Shown here: piece after piece, positions 1 to 10,992 of the stretch
How the letters are laid out: each line of letters opens with the position of its first letter
How positions within the stretch are numbered: the stretch's first letter is position 1
Assembly (NCBI GenBank): GCA_905182985.1
Contig: CAJJDN010000018.1
Coordinates: forward strand, 321,926-385,925
DNA from: Paramecium sonneborni
Lineage: Eukaryota; Ciliophora; Oligohymenophorea; Peniculida; Parameciidae
Length of the DNA stretch: 64,000 nucleotides
Direction of reading: 5' to 3'
The notes under the pieces: model-generated
Database searches by the model: none
What the model was told of the DNA's origin: nothing
The model's input: only the letters and a program-made list of their open reading frames with translations
Made by a program: the position numbers and the translations under genes

Positions 1-75
1 GATAGAATGATTTAGTTAGAGCCTTCAAGAAGAATTACTATGAGTGAAGCTCTATAACATTAATATTTTCTATGA
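1..75 (+). CDS. Protein kinase C-terminal end (partial)
   Basis: Only the last 24 codons lie in the window. Read with TAA/TAG as Gln they give LEPSRRITMSEALQHQYFL and then TGA, which matches the end of subdomain XI of eukaryotic protein kinases (the L-x-P-x-x-R-I-T-x-x-E-A-L-x-H-x-Y-F pattern). The kinase class cannot be told from this piece. It converges on the H2A.Z gene with a 19-nt gap between stop codons. Confidence 0.75.
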
Positions 76-94
76 ATTAATATAATATAGATAA

Positions 95-609
95 TCATTC
101 CTTTGGAATTCCTCCTTCTGGTGTTTATTTTCCTAATAAGGCCTTGTGAATATGTGGAATAACACCACCTCCTGCAATAGTAGCTCTAATAAGAATATCT
201 AGTTCCTCATCACCTCTAATTGCTAATTAAAGATGTCTTGGTGTGATTCTTCTCACTAAACAAGAATTAATTTATTTACTATACCTTTGAAGTCTTTTGA
301 AGCATTTCCTGCTAATTCAAGTACTTCTGCTGTCAAGTACTCTAAAATTGCTGATGTGTATACAGCTGATGTTGTTCCTACTCTATTCTTGGCTGATACT
401 CTTTACTTCAAATATCTATGAATACGTCCAACAGGAAACTTATTATTGTAAAATTCACTACTTAAAGCCCTGCTTTTAATGACCTTGATTATGGGGCTTT
501 CTTATTCTTTCCTTGACCAAATTTTCCTCCTTTTCCACCTTTTCCGCCTTTTCCTCCTTTTGCGCTCTTTGCTATGCCACTCTATACTATATTATGCATA
601 TATTACCAT
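95..609 (-). CDS. H2A.Z: Histone H2A variant H2A.Z
   Basis: About 145 residues. A Gly/Lys-rich N-tail (repeated KGG) leads into the histone fold ([17 protein letters not shown], then [20 protein letters not shown]). The H2A.Z rather than canonical H2A reading rests on [19 protein letters not shown] and [15 protein letters not shown]. Three introns: 582-606 (25 nt), 439-461 (23 nt) and 256-284 (29 nt). The first lies immediately after the initiator ATG (607-609), so exon 1 codes only Met and exon 2 begins [10 protein letters not shown]. An alternative ATG at 597-599 lies inside that intron and would give a poorer N-terminus. The variant replaces H2A in nucleosomes, typically at active promoters. 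Splicing is inferred from frame and homology. Confidence 0.92.
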
Positions 610-953
610 TTTGATGCTAATTTATTTTAACCTTTAAAAACTAATATATACTCTGTTTAAGAATCGATAAACTCAAATTTGATTGGCTCTACCTTTTAAT
701 TTCGGATAATCATTAAACACTTACTTGCCCTCTTCAATGCTTTTTAAAACTTAGTCCCTATTTCACTATTAAATAACTTTGTTTGAGTCTTTTCAAATTA
801 ATATGCAATTATATATTGGAAATAAATATTTCCTTAATTATTTATAAATTAACTTTATCTATAATCATCTAAATATCCCATTCCTCACCAAACATTCTTT
901 AAATCCATATCAATCTCTCTCTTTTTCCTAATTGCAACAACTTCGTTATTCAT
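607..953 (-). pseudogene. ORF with one in-frame TGA, upstream of H2A.Z
   Basis: An ATG-led frame (MNNEVVAIRKKREIDMDLKNVW) meets TGA at 885-887 and continues in the same frame with charged, coding-like sequence (GMGYLDDYRQ..., ...YILVFKGQNKLASKW) into the H2A.Z start region. If the first H2A.Z intron is removed, this frame ends in a TGA that overlaps the H2A.Z ATG. No intron that removes 885-887 could be found. The end vaguely resembles the terminal strand and helix of a PH domain, which is only a guess. It may be a decayed gene, a 5' leader ORF of H2A.Z, or a downstream ORF starting at 881. Confidence 0.35.
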
Positions 954-1907
954 CTAATATCTTTTTCTATTTTTAATATAAATATATAAATTGGTATAAT
1001 TATCAAAAATTGAAAATTTGTTTCGAATTACTAAAAAATTTTTATCTGCAAACAAATTATTACTTAATATCTTTTTTAGATAAAACCCACTTAAATACTT
1101 GTCTCATCAAAAAACACATAATTACCAATTATAAAATTTCCTTTTATCAAATTACTATATTTTACCACTATTTTTATATAACTATCTCATCCAAACATTC
1201 TGTAAAGTATTTTTTAGAACTCATTTCATCAATTTCTAACTTAAACTTATTTTATCTATAAATATATATCATTAATCCATATACTTTCAAATTAATATTT
1301 TTTATTTCTCATTTTTTAATCATTTTTTCTATTAAAAAGTACCATTAACATCTATCTTTTGTTATATAGAATTTGCACAAAGAGTTGTAGATAAAATATT
1401 TATAAAATTTAATCTAATTAAAATTTTCTTATTTAATAACAATTATTTCATAATTCTTAATTGGGAATTAACAAATCACAAGATCGGATTTTATTAACTT
1501 TAAAATCCTTAAATAACTAGACATTTCCATTAATTAATTACCTTTTATTCAAAATATATTTCATAACAAAATAACAATTTTAATACAGGATTATATTTTA
1601 CTAAAGAATCATAATATCATTTTAAATCAGTTGATAAAATAGTAAAATTAAAACATAAAAGAAGATGATAATTAATAATTATGGAATTTGATAAGAAAAA
1701 GTACGATGATTTATAATCAATTTTAATTTTATAATTTCTCCTGATTGGTATTTATTGACTTAACTTGTATTATATGTGCAATAGAAAAAAACTTATATTT
1801 CACCTTAAAGATTAAGTTTCAGTGTTAATTAGAAATTACTTATTTTTCATAATATTTATAAACATAATCCAACTAAATTATAATTTATTTCTAAAATAGA
1901 AAGAATC
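954..1907. other. AT-rich stretch without a supported gene
   Basis: No frame gives recognisable protein. The + strand is notably G-poor and carries no TGA in any frame from about 1017 to 1631, so the long + strand open frames there are a composition effect. A short + strand ORF at 1681 (MEFDKKKYDD...) ends after 25 codons and is not supported. Confidence 0.5.
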
Positions 1908-2748
1908 TCATTTAATATGTTAAGCTAGCTCATTTATATATTTTTAATCAATTAACTCTAGAATGCTCACTAATTATTTCTCTATTTCCTAAATATACTT
2001 CATATTATTTTCGCATAATCCAGAAATTTAGAATTTTTTCCTTAATTTATATTTTTGCTTAGTTTTAAAAAGATCTTAAAGTTAAGGTGTAGATCCATAT
2101 AAAATAGGATTTATCAATTTATTTAAAGAATTCAAATAATCCAAACATTATTCTAGTATAGATTATTAATCTAACATGTTAGGAGCTATAGAATTATAGG
2201 AAGATGTCAATTAATTTATTGTTAATTCTAACTGTAAATATAATTAATTTATACTTCTTAAAATTCTGATAATGTAGTCTGTAAATTTTCATTGTTTGCT
2301 TGTAAGCATTTCATTTATTCTTACAATTACTTAATTAAATGATCTTTTTCAATTAAAACCTAAATTTTTTATTCACATTTAGACAACAAATCTCTCGATA
2401 CTCAAAAAATATTCATATAACATACTTATCTTATTCAAATAATGAAGATTTTAACTTTTTTATTACAGCTTCTAATTAATTTGTTCTTTATTTTTCATTA
2501 TTCAATTATTCCTATAATATATAGAGTTAATTCTTAGAAGAATAATATTCAACAAATACTTTGAGGGATATATTTTCTTAAAATGATGTTTTATTAGATT
2601 CATAATTACTAGTTTTTGTACTATAACTTCTATCTTTTGATTGACTTCTAATTCTTTCATATTCTTAATCAATTTCTTCTGATTTAAGATTTTTTATAAT
2701 TTTAGAGTAGTTATGCATTATTAAAATTATTATTTTTTTTGTTTCCAT
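1908..2748 (-). CDS. Coiled-coil protein, ciliate orphan
   Basis: About 254 residues, not recognised. A polar Ser/Lys/Glu-rich start is followed by heptad-like coiled coil (LYILQEQLNNEKQRTNQLE, then LIEKDHLIKQLQEQMKCLQ) and a C-terminal part with a second helical stretch (YIQEIEKQLVSILELIDQKY). Three introns restore one frame: 2401-2425, 2360-2387 and 2232-2254; total length then divides by three. The start could also be the in-frame ATG at 2716-2718. Intron-corrected continuity and codon content support a real gene. Function is unknown; a cytoskeletal or basal-body role would be speculation. Confidence 0.7.
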
Positions 2749-2871
2749 AAAAAATAGTTATACTAATGTTTATAGAATAAAAAAATATTATTCTAATGTA
2801 TAATTATATTTTCTTGAGAAAGAAAAAAAACTTTTAATTACATTTTAAAAATTATTTAGAAATAATAAAGT

Positions 2872-3744
2872 ATGCTACATTTTTCGCCTTGGAGTCAAAA
2901 AATGGATACGTTAACTCATAGATTTTAAAATAAGGCACAATAATCATTATCACCAAATTCACAACCAAAAACTGGAAGATTAAATAATCTCTCACTTTAA
3001 TAGCACCCAAAAAAAATGAACTCATAATTTTACAATCATCAAAACAGCATAATTCAGGAGGAATCTAAATAATATAATAATGCAAGCAGTTAAACAGATT
3101 TACCTTCATTAGAAATGGAGGAAAAATTATTTGCATAATAATTAGAACAATCATCAAGAAAATATCAGCATGCTATGCTTCAAACAAAAAATCATTATCA
3201 TCATTCAACTATCATAAGTTTATTATAGACTATTCATTTTAAATCAGATTAAATCTAATCTCTTAAATAAAAGGCATAATAGCTAAAAAAAGTCATTGTA
3301 CAAAATAAAAATAGAACTATTACTGTTATTGTTGTAAATAATGCTGCTTAATTTGTTCATTATTTACTAAATTCCAATTACTTTGAATAGTCTTCAGGTA
3401 ATTTTTTTAATACATAACACCATCCATCTTTCTTTATTACTTAAATAACTATTTCAAATAGTAATTCTTCAAATACTGTACATTCCTATTAAGATTTATT
3501 GACTGTAACTAAAAAAAACAGAATATATGATGTGGCTTTGAATAGATTATTATATGATTAATCTTAATCTTTTATACATTATTGTCCTGATATTGTGATA
3601 GTAACTATTGGGAATCTTTAAGAAGAACTCTCTAATAAATAAAGGGATAAGTCGTTTTTGGTTAAGAGTGCAGAATAATTGTAAAAAGAAACTATGAGAT
3701 AGACTAAGAAAAGAACAAAATTTAAATTAAAAGAATTAAATTGA
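2872..3744 (+). CDS. Q/S/N-rich hypothetical protein
   Basis: A single exon of 291 codons ending in TGA. The N-terminal half is low-complexity (Gln, Ser, Asn, His), followed by a short helical Gln/Lys segment (QIQSLKQKAQQLKKVIVQNK) and a more ordered C-terminal part (RIYDVALNRLLYDQSQSFIH, YCPDIVIVTIGNLQEEL) with a basic tail. No family is recognised. It diverges from the minus-strand coiled-coil gene with about 120 nt between starts. Confidence 0.75.
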
Positions 3745-3962
3745 CTATCATACTTTGATTATATTTCATTTTGAATTTCAGTTCCAGATTAAAGTTCATT
3801 TAAAAGTTTTAATTTTATTGTACGTATAATAAAGCATTATTTTATTTATTATTTTGATTAATATATAGACATTTTTTATTTTATTTTAATTTTCTATTGT
3901 AAAGCTTTAACCGATTCTAATAAGATTGAAAAAGCTAACTTTTAATAATTTAAATAATTTCA

Positions 3963-4568
3963 TCATAAAATTGCTTAATATTTAATTGAAAAATATATAA
4001 ACATAATATTCATTATTGTGCATGGTATAAAAGCAATTAAAGTATTAAATAATTTGTTTTCTTGATAGAAATTTAGGATTATTGTAATAATCATTCCTAA
4101 TTGTATTCCTAAAACGAATGCACATACTTATTATTTTGTTATTAACCTCCCTCTATCGGGACTTTAAATCCAACTAACTGCTATTTTAAGGTAATAAACA
4201 ATTAACATAGTGCAAAATAAAAAAGAAATAATCTCAGAATCAAATAGAAATATTCCCATAAAATGTGTAATAAGAATTTATACACATTGGATAAAACCCA
4301 TACCAAGAATCATTAATCTTTTTTTTGATGGATTTTGATAAATGTGATCGACAATCTCTTCATTTAAAAGATTGATTGAATCTTAATGAGTATTTAATTG
4401 ATCTTCATCTTCATTATCAAATTGCAAAGTTGTATCTTCAGGCTTTTTACTATTGAAATCTTGAAGCTCTTATGCTGTTAATTATAATTCTGCTGATTAA
4501 TATTTTTGTTATCTTTTCTTTTTTGTATAGAGAAGTTCTAATTACTGTAAACTCAAATGCTATAACAT
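3963..4568 (-). CDS. Four-TM membrane protein, unknown
   Basis: A single exon of 202 codons. Residues 1 to about 80 are soluble and Gln/Glu/Asp-rich, with a short coiled-coil start (LSLQQLELLYTKKKRQQ). Four hydrophobic segments follow (LMILGMGFIQCVQILITHF; IISFLFCTMLIVYYLKIAV; VCAFVLGIQLGMIITIILNF; TLIAFIPCTIMNIMFIYF), predicting a cytosolic N-domain and a polytopic membrane domain. The loop after the second segment carries the charged SPDRGR. Not assigned to a family. It may share a promoter side with the kinase downstream, since both read leftward. Confidence 0.75.
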
Positions 4569-4708
4569 AAATATAAATTATATTAATTTTAAGTTTTATT
4601 TAGAACAGATTTTGAAAAGAAGATATTTTTAAAGATGATGTAATGCATAGTAATAAATTAATAATATTCATTACAAAATTATAAATGGAGAAGGATAAAT
4701 GATCAATT

Positions 4709-6227
4709 TCATTAGAATTTATATCCTTCAAATAAGCCTTAAACACTTTTCCTTCTTAAAACCATTGAACTGTCTTCTTAAGGTTCACTGTCTGCTGAGA
4801 TTTAACTTTAAAAATCATAATTACCATCAATACTCTAAATAAAATAATAATAATTTACTCCAGGAACATAAAGAGATCTAATTTCTTTATTTAAAAGTTT
4901 TCCCCATGGAAAATTGTGTAACCAAGAATGACTAAAAATTTCATCAATTCCATTAAAGCCGAGTCTTTACTAAGGTTTTCTAATGAGTAACTATTATATA
5001 TTATTGTAATATTAATATACTTTATTAACAAAATCAATAGCTTTATTACTTAAACCTGGAGTGTTTTCTTTAATTTATATTTATTTAGCTAATATTTAAT
5101 CTCTAATTTCTTATCTATTTTTTCCATTATAAGGTCTTTTTCCAATTAAAAGTTCATAAACAATAACACCAACTGCATAATAATCAACAGGAAATGAATG
5201 CTCCATTCTACACATTACTTCAGGTGCCATATATCCAGGAGTACCTGAAGTATCATTAGCTATACTATCTTTATTTAAACGAGCCACTCCTAAATCTGTT
5301 AATCTTAAAAATCCCTCTTTATCAAATACTAAATTCTCAGGTTTTACATCTCTATGTATTATACCATGTTAATGTAAATATTGTAAAGACAATAAAATAC
5401 AACATGCAAAAAATTCTATTATTTATATTTCAAATACTTGTTTATTCCTCAGAAAACCTTTTCACTCTACCTATATGATATCTTAAATCCCCTCCTCTTA
5501 ATAAATCTAAAACTAAATATAGATTCTCTCTATCTTAAAATGCATAATGCATATTCACTATAAAAGGATGCTTCAAGTGTTCAAGTAAGAATTTCTCATT
5601 CATAACTGAATTTACTGATCTTTTGGTTATGATTCTAAATTTTTTATAGATATACTTTGTTTTTAACATTTCTTTTAAAGCGAACTCTTATCTATTTGCT
5701 TTCATTTCTACTCTCCAAACTTTTCCAAAGCCTCCCTTACCTACAACATATAAAAATTTAAATGAATGTCTTCCTATTCCCATTGAATTTAAGTTTTATT
5801 ACTATAATTCTTTTATTGGACTATCTACTGATATTTTTCGAGAATGAGAATTTGTCATTATCCATGTTGTTGAATTAGTGCTTCCTTTTGATTCCTAATT
5901 AATCTTTCCATTATAAAATTAGTTTTGGATTTGATGGTTAGATACTTATCTTGATAGTTACTTAGAAAGAAGGCTAGATTAAATTACAAAATTGTTTTTA
6001 TTATCTGTTCTTTTAGGACCAGGAGAGTTTTCATCAACAACAACTGAGTTTTTTATTGATTTTAATGAAAGCATTGATGATGATCTTTTACGAGAACATA
6101 TCATACAACTTTTTTGATTGCATTAGCAGACTGATTCTATTTTCTTACCAGCGGTTATTTTGAACTTAATCACAGCCTTTTAGTTCGAAGGTAATAAATC
6201 CTTCAAAGATGCTGTAACATTATTCAT
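4709..6227 (-). CDS. AGC-type Ser/Thr kinase, STK32/YANK-like
   Basis: About 480 residues. A Ser/Asn/Lys-rich N-terminal 160 residues precede the kinase domain: glycine loop GKGGFGKVW, VAIK-type lysine in EFALKEML, hinge LVLDLLRGGDLRYHI (typical of STK32), catalytic loop IIHRDVKPENLVFD, activation segment SGTPGYMAPEVM, then VDYYAVGVIVYELLIGKRPY and a hydrophobic AGC-like tail. Three introns (22, 30 and 24 nt) restore frame. The metal-binding DFG is DLG (TDLGVAR). The metal-binding Asp is kept, so activity is still likely. The YANK assignment is by family resemblance. Confidence 0.88.
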
Positions 6228-6459
6228 TTTTATTAAAATAAAATATAATAATCGTTTACAATCAAATAACCTTTTATTAGAATATTTACATCTAACAATT
6301 TTTTATCTACTAAATTGATTGTAAATTAATCTTATTTTTATAATAAATCAAATCAATATTCTTATAAGATATAAAATTTATATTTAATATGCTTTTCAAA
6401 AATATATTAGGCATTCTTTATATGATTGTCTTTCTTAAGTTAATAAAAATTATTACTAT

Positions 6460-7057
6460 TCATTTTGGTGAATACAAAAAAAAATTAGCAATTAAATGGT
6501 ACTAATGTCTCCTTTTCCAGAAATTAAAAGATGCTGTAATTTAAGTTTATATCTAAGATTTTTTTGATTTAATTAATTGTCATCTATATTTACAATTTAT
6601 TAATCTTCTTATTTTTTAATACCATCTCTTTTTATTTATCTTAATATACTGTAAAATCATTATTAATTCTTTTGAAAAAAAAATCTTTCCATTAATTTCA
6701 TTGTTTAGCTCCTATCATGATTCACTTTTTTTAAATTTTTTGGAGTTCTCCATACTTTTCTTTCATTTATTTTTCTAATTAAAATTTATTATATCGATAC
6801 CTTTTATTTATATTAAAAATAATTAATTTCCTTAAAATTTTTTGTATAATCTCAGAGTTTAAATATTATTTAAGGTTTATTTTTAGTATTTATTAATCAA
6901 GTTTGATCAATTATAAATATTTTGTTAGTCCCTTATTTTTTCTACATCTCTATTAATTTACTTGTATTTCTTTATTTGGATATCAATTATAGTCATAGTT
7001 TATGGTAGTTTTATTTTAATACACTTTTAATTCATAATTTATAAAATCACTCTTCAT
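6460..7057 (-). pseudogene. Decayed coding sequence, unknown family
   Basis: An ATG frame (MKSDFINYELKVYQNKTTI...) meets TGA at 6983-6985, then stays open with dense Lys/Gln/Glu-rich protein ending KEKYGELQKIQKK. A second frame resumes one base off (ELNNEINGKIFFSKEL) and, after a plausible 22-nt intron, continues as ILQDGIKKQEDQQIVNIDD ... HLLISGKGDIST to TGA at 6460. The coding-like composition, one nonsense codon and one unspliceable frame change point to a recently dead gene or to local sequence errors. Not recognised. Confidence 0.45.
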
Positions 7058-7315
7058 AACAAATTAAACTCATATATTAGTTCTATTCAAAATTGTAGCA
7101 AATCTACTTTAAAAATTATTACTCTTAAAGGTTCTTCCTTTTTAATATGAATTTTAGTATATATACTAAAAAATTTAAAGATAAAAACGTAGTAATGGAA
7201 TCTTTGAGCTTCATTTAATTAAAATTAGAAAAGATGTTCCCAAGTCAATTCTTTTCTTTATGAAATAATATTTAATTCTTAAGAAAAACATAAATAATTT
7301 AAATATTTAGATTAT

Positions 7316-8189
7316 TCATTTTTTTGGAATAGAATATTCGTCTAATAGAGCATCTCTTGTTTTTTTTTTTTTGGGATTATAGAGAATATAGTGTTAGAAC
7401 ATGAAAATAGCATCGAAACCCATTGCTATCCAACTTAATATAAACTTAACAATATTGACATCCACAAGATTTGCACTCTCTTTAATTAAATATAATAATT
7501 ACTTCCATTAATAGAATCAAGTAACATTTATAAGAAAGATAAAAATCCTCCCATAAAATCTAATAAGATATTAAATATGCTCCATCCAACAGTTGATTTT
7601 CTTTTATAATTTAAATACACTTATGGAACATATTTAATGAATGAAATAAAAAGTTTTTCATATCCCATCCAATAAAGAACATTTAATTTTTCTTATTCGA
7701 ATATAACATTCCAACCGAATATCCAAGTCAAAAGGACGTATAAAATGGTTTAAGACCAAAGAATAATAAGTACTATTATACACCATACACTGACTCCTGG
7801 ATTATCTCCCTTTCTAAAGTAATAACCTGTTTATATAATTGTTAATATAGTAATAGCAACAGCATGATATGCAAAGAACAAATCTTATTTAGTTATATCA
7901 CCACTAAATGGCCATCCATTATCACCTCCTTTAAAATAGCCTGCTGAGCTATATGCACTTAAAAATAGAAATCCAGTTAAATTTAAACCAAGAAATTCAA
8001 AAGCTATTCCTTTTACACTATATTATTATTATTCTAATACTTTTTGACTTTGAAGTTTTCATATAGTTATCCATAAAAACTGATTGACCAACTTACAAAA
8101 TATGTCCATCCTATTATGTTACTTATAACATCGAGTGCATTGCTTTTAGGCTCCTCATCTCCAAAACTTGATAGTAAAAATTCAAGCAT
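7316..8189 (-). CDS. CTNS: Cystinosin-like PQ-loop transporter
   Basis: About 275 residues. Two PQ-loop repeats are visible: [17 protein letters not shown] followed by [20 protein letters not shown], and [20 protein letters not shown] followed by [20 protein letters not shown]. Seven hydrophobic segments are expected. Two 23-nt introns restore frame. Cystinosin exports cystine from lysosomes with protons. The C-terminus [10 protein letters not shown] lacks an obvious GYDQL-type signal but has a YSIP motif that could act as a YxxPhi-like sorting signal. It is shorter than human cystinosin because it lacks the long glycosylated N-domain. Confidence 0.88.
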
Positions 8190-8294
8190 TACGTAATTGA
8201 TTGCCTAATTAATATTAATTAATTTTTAAAATATCAAAAATATAGTTAATATTACAATTAATATGTAATACACAATATAAAATTGTTAGCATCA

Positions 8295-9663
8295 TCATAT
8301 TTTAAATGTGTATGAAATCATTCTCTCATCAAACTTAAATTACTTTTCATTTATTAAATAATGAACGATTCTAGTAATATTCCTTACATCATCTATTCCA
8401 CTATGATGCCTACCTTATAAATCTAATCCACATTATTCTAACATTTCTACCATACATGGGTCTTTTATTTATTTTGGATTTCTTAAACTTTTTGGAAATA
8501 CTATTGTAAATTTAATATTTTTACCCTTTTTTATATTTATATAAAATTATAGTTCTTTTTATATAGCTATTCCTTTTCTACTCGCTTCTTTCTTTAGTAA
8601 ATTCAAGTCATAATCACCACAAGTTAATATGCAATATCTTTATAAACCTTATTTAAACTAAATAAATTCATCTATTGCTTAATCAAGCAATATTCCTTTA
8701 TCTACTTATTCTTATGTTATTCCTGTTAATTCTGTACAAAAATCACTTAAAATTGGATTTTCAACTGGTTTTAAATATCTCCAAAATTCTTTTATAACCT
8801 TTCTTTCTTAAACATTATAAACTTAAGCTGGAAACTCTATAATCTCTTAAAGATATTTTTTATTTTGTTCTCTAATACAAGTTGCTTCAAAATCAAGTAT
8901 TATAATATTATCAAATCCTTATAATCTATCCTCTTCTTCTGGTATAGGAAATTTTAATGTTTGTAACATTTTCAATTCAAATCTATATGATCTATCTAAT
9001 AACTCCTTAACTACCTCTGCCAAAGAAAAACAATCAGCTATTTTATTCAATTACATAAATACATTAATATGGGATTTTCAATTATTTAAGCATAGCATTT
9101 ACTGTTAATTAACCATTTGAATTAGGAAATACACTTCTAACCTCAATATATTTCTATATTGGACACTTTAAATTGCAATATTAACACTATTACAAGTATA
9201 TCTTTGCTTTCTCTCTATTCTCAAATATAAATATATCTCCAGACAAATATTAAAAGGTTTCTTAAAATCCCACTCCTTAATCAGCTTATTCTTATGTAAT
9301 TGAACAATATTCTGGATTTTAGATTAGAGGTATCAAAAAAGGCTTTATAATTAATTGTTTTGAAAACGCAACATTATAATCTGATTCTGATAGTTTTAAT
9401 TTACATATAAGTAATTCCAAAATTTCTTTCCTATCTTCTGCTTGATTACAATCAAAATCTATTATTATTATCTCCGAAAAATCTTTATTATAATTTTATA
9501 AGTCTGAAATTTTATTAAAATAAGTACAATCGAACTTCATTTGTTAAAAAAATTGCTCCTTCAATGTTCCACAATATTAACATTATTTTAAATAGTAATT
9601 ATTTTATTAATTACAAGCAACACAATCCCAAGGATATTAAAGTTACTCATCCTTTTAGATCAT
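8295..9663 (-). CDS. RanBP2-type zinc finger + ERI1-like DEDDh exonuclease
   Basis: About 447 residues. Residues near 12-31 form a perfect RanBP2 finger (W-x-C-x2-C-x3-N-x6-C-x2-C; WDCVACNQQNNYYLKQCQYC). A second Cys cluster (QQCQYCNLKCP) lies mid-protein. The C-terminal half is a 3'-5' exonuclease of the ERI1/3'hExo group: Exo I IIILDFEATC, Exo II LTCGDYDLNLL, Exo III RHHSGIDDVRNI, so all four acidic residues and the catalytic His are present. One 25-nt intron. The family trims siRNAs, histone mRNA and 5.8S rRNA ends; a role in ciliate small-RNA turnover is inference. The first 47 codons are repeated in the assembly duplicate at 10628. Confidence 0.88.
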
Positions 9664-9818
9664 CTTTTATAATTTATATTTAATATTTAATTTTATCAAT
9701 TAGTCAACATAATATTTATCATATTTTAAAAATCAGAATTATATAAGAGCAGTTTTTTTACTAAAAAAATCATCTTTACATAAAAACCTTGCTAATTAAT
9801 AAATATATTAGATTATTG

Positions 9819-9876
9819 GATAACATTTAATCTATAATAATAAAAATGATAACATTTAATCTATAATAATAAAAAT
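9819..9876. repeat. 29-bp tandem duplication
   Basis: Two perfect head-to-tail units starting gataacatttaatctataa sit in the gap between the exonuclease start and the PHD gene stop. Because this lies in the assembly duplicate, it recurs at 10926-10983. Confidence 0.9.
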
Positions 9877-9885
9877 AATAAAAAA

Positions 9886-10566
9886 TCAGTTATTTTTGCA
9901 ATTGCATTCTAGTATACCTTCTTAATTAGAATCAACGAAACACGGGAAATGATATTTTTTATTACATTTTTCACAAATAAATGATGCTCCTTATTTTTTA
10001 CAAATAAAGCAGTCCTATATATTAATTCTTAAAATTTACTTAAGTTCTATATAATAGATAAACTTTGTCAAATTCTACTTATCCTGGATTATTAATATTT
10101 TTATAGCACTAAGAATGTGCCTGCAACTTTCTGATGGAATTTGGTACTACAATAATTTTTCCACAAGTGTTTTCATTTCCTTCAAAACATAAGCAACATG
10201 GTTTATTAATATTTGGTTCTGGAGTTATCCTTATAGGTAGTTTTTTCTCTTTATTCTAATGAACTTCATATTACACTTATTTTGGAGGGTTTAACTCTAA
10301 ATTATTATTTATGCTTGAGCCTTTAAATTTGCTTCTTGTAAGCATTTAATTAGAATTTTCCAAAAGTTTTTATACCATAATCTAGATTTATTCATTAGCT
10401 TATAGCAATATTCTTCCAATTGATAATCCCTCCTAATAATTGGAACTCTTAATTGAGGGTAATCTTGGAATTACTAATCTAAGTAAATTAAAGTACCACT
10501 ATAAACTGTATTTTATAAATCAACCATTTATTTGATTATTAAGTCTTTTAAAGTAGCAGTTTCCAT
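9886..10566 (-). CDS. Extended PHD (ePHD) zinc-finger protein
   Basis: About 210 residues after removing introns of 23 and 25 nt. The N-terminal half is helical and Gln/Asn-rich (LSIGRILLQANEQIQIMVQK). The C-terminal half is an extended PHD module: CCLCFEG, then CGKIIV, the His-x2-Cys of LQAHSQCYKN, and a canonical second part DCFICKKQGASFICEKCNKK ending YHFPC. ePHD modules read chromatin or bind DNA/RNA in PHF6, KMT2 and BRPF-type proteins, so a chromatin role is likely. Unspliced, a competing frame is open over the first half, but only the spliced frame yields the zinc ligands. An upstream in-frame ATG at 10624-10626 would add 20 residues. Confidence 0.8.
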
Positions 10567-10627
10567 TATAAATATTTAATTTGGTATAATTTTGTTTCTT
10601 TAAGTTTCTTTAAATAATCGAATCATN

Positions 10628-10770
10628 TAAGTACAATCGAACTTCATTTGTTAAAAAAATTGCTCCTTCAATGTTCCACAATATTAACATTATTTTAAAT
10701 AGTAATTATTTTATTAATTACAAGCAACACAATCCCAAGGATATTAAAGTTACTCATCCTTTTAGATCAT
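10628..10770 (-). pseudogene. False N-terminal copy of the ERI1-like gene
   Basis: Identical to the first 47 codons of the exonuclease gene starting at 9663, cut at the N. It is a by-product of the 1106-bp assembly repeat, not a biological gene. Confidence 0.85.
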
Positions 10771-10992
10771 CTTTTATAATTTATATTTAATATTTAATTT
10801 TATCAATTAGTCAACATAATATTTATCATATTTTAAAAATCAGAATTATATAAGAGCAGTTTTTTTACTAAAAAAATCATCTTTACATAAAAACCTTGCT
10901 AATTAATAAATATATTAGATTATTGGATAACATTTAATCTATAATAATAAAAATGATAACATTTAATCTATAATAATAAAAATAATAAAAAA

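Noticed and set aside
1010..1261. 83-codon hydrophobic ORF on the + strand
   Set aside because: It starts at TTG, has no homology, and lies in a G-poor tract where TGA is absent from every frame.
9819..9876. 29-bp double repeat as a start of a CRISPR-like or minisatellite array
   Set aside because: There are only two adjacent units with no spacers. In a ciliate nucleus this is a simple tandem duplication.
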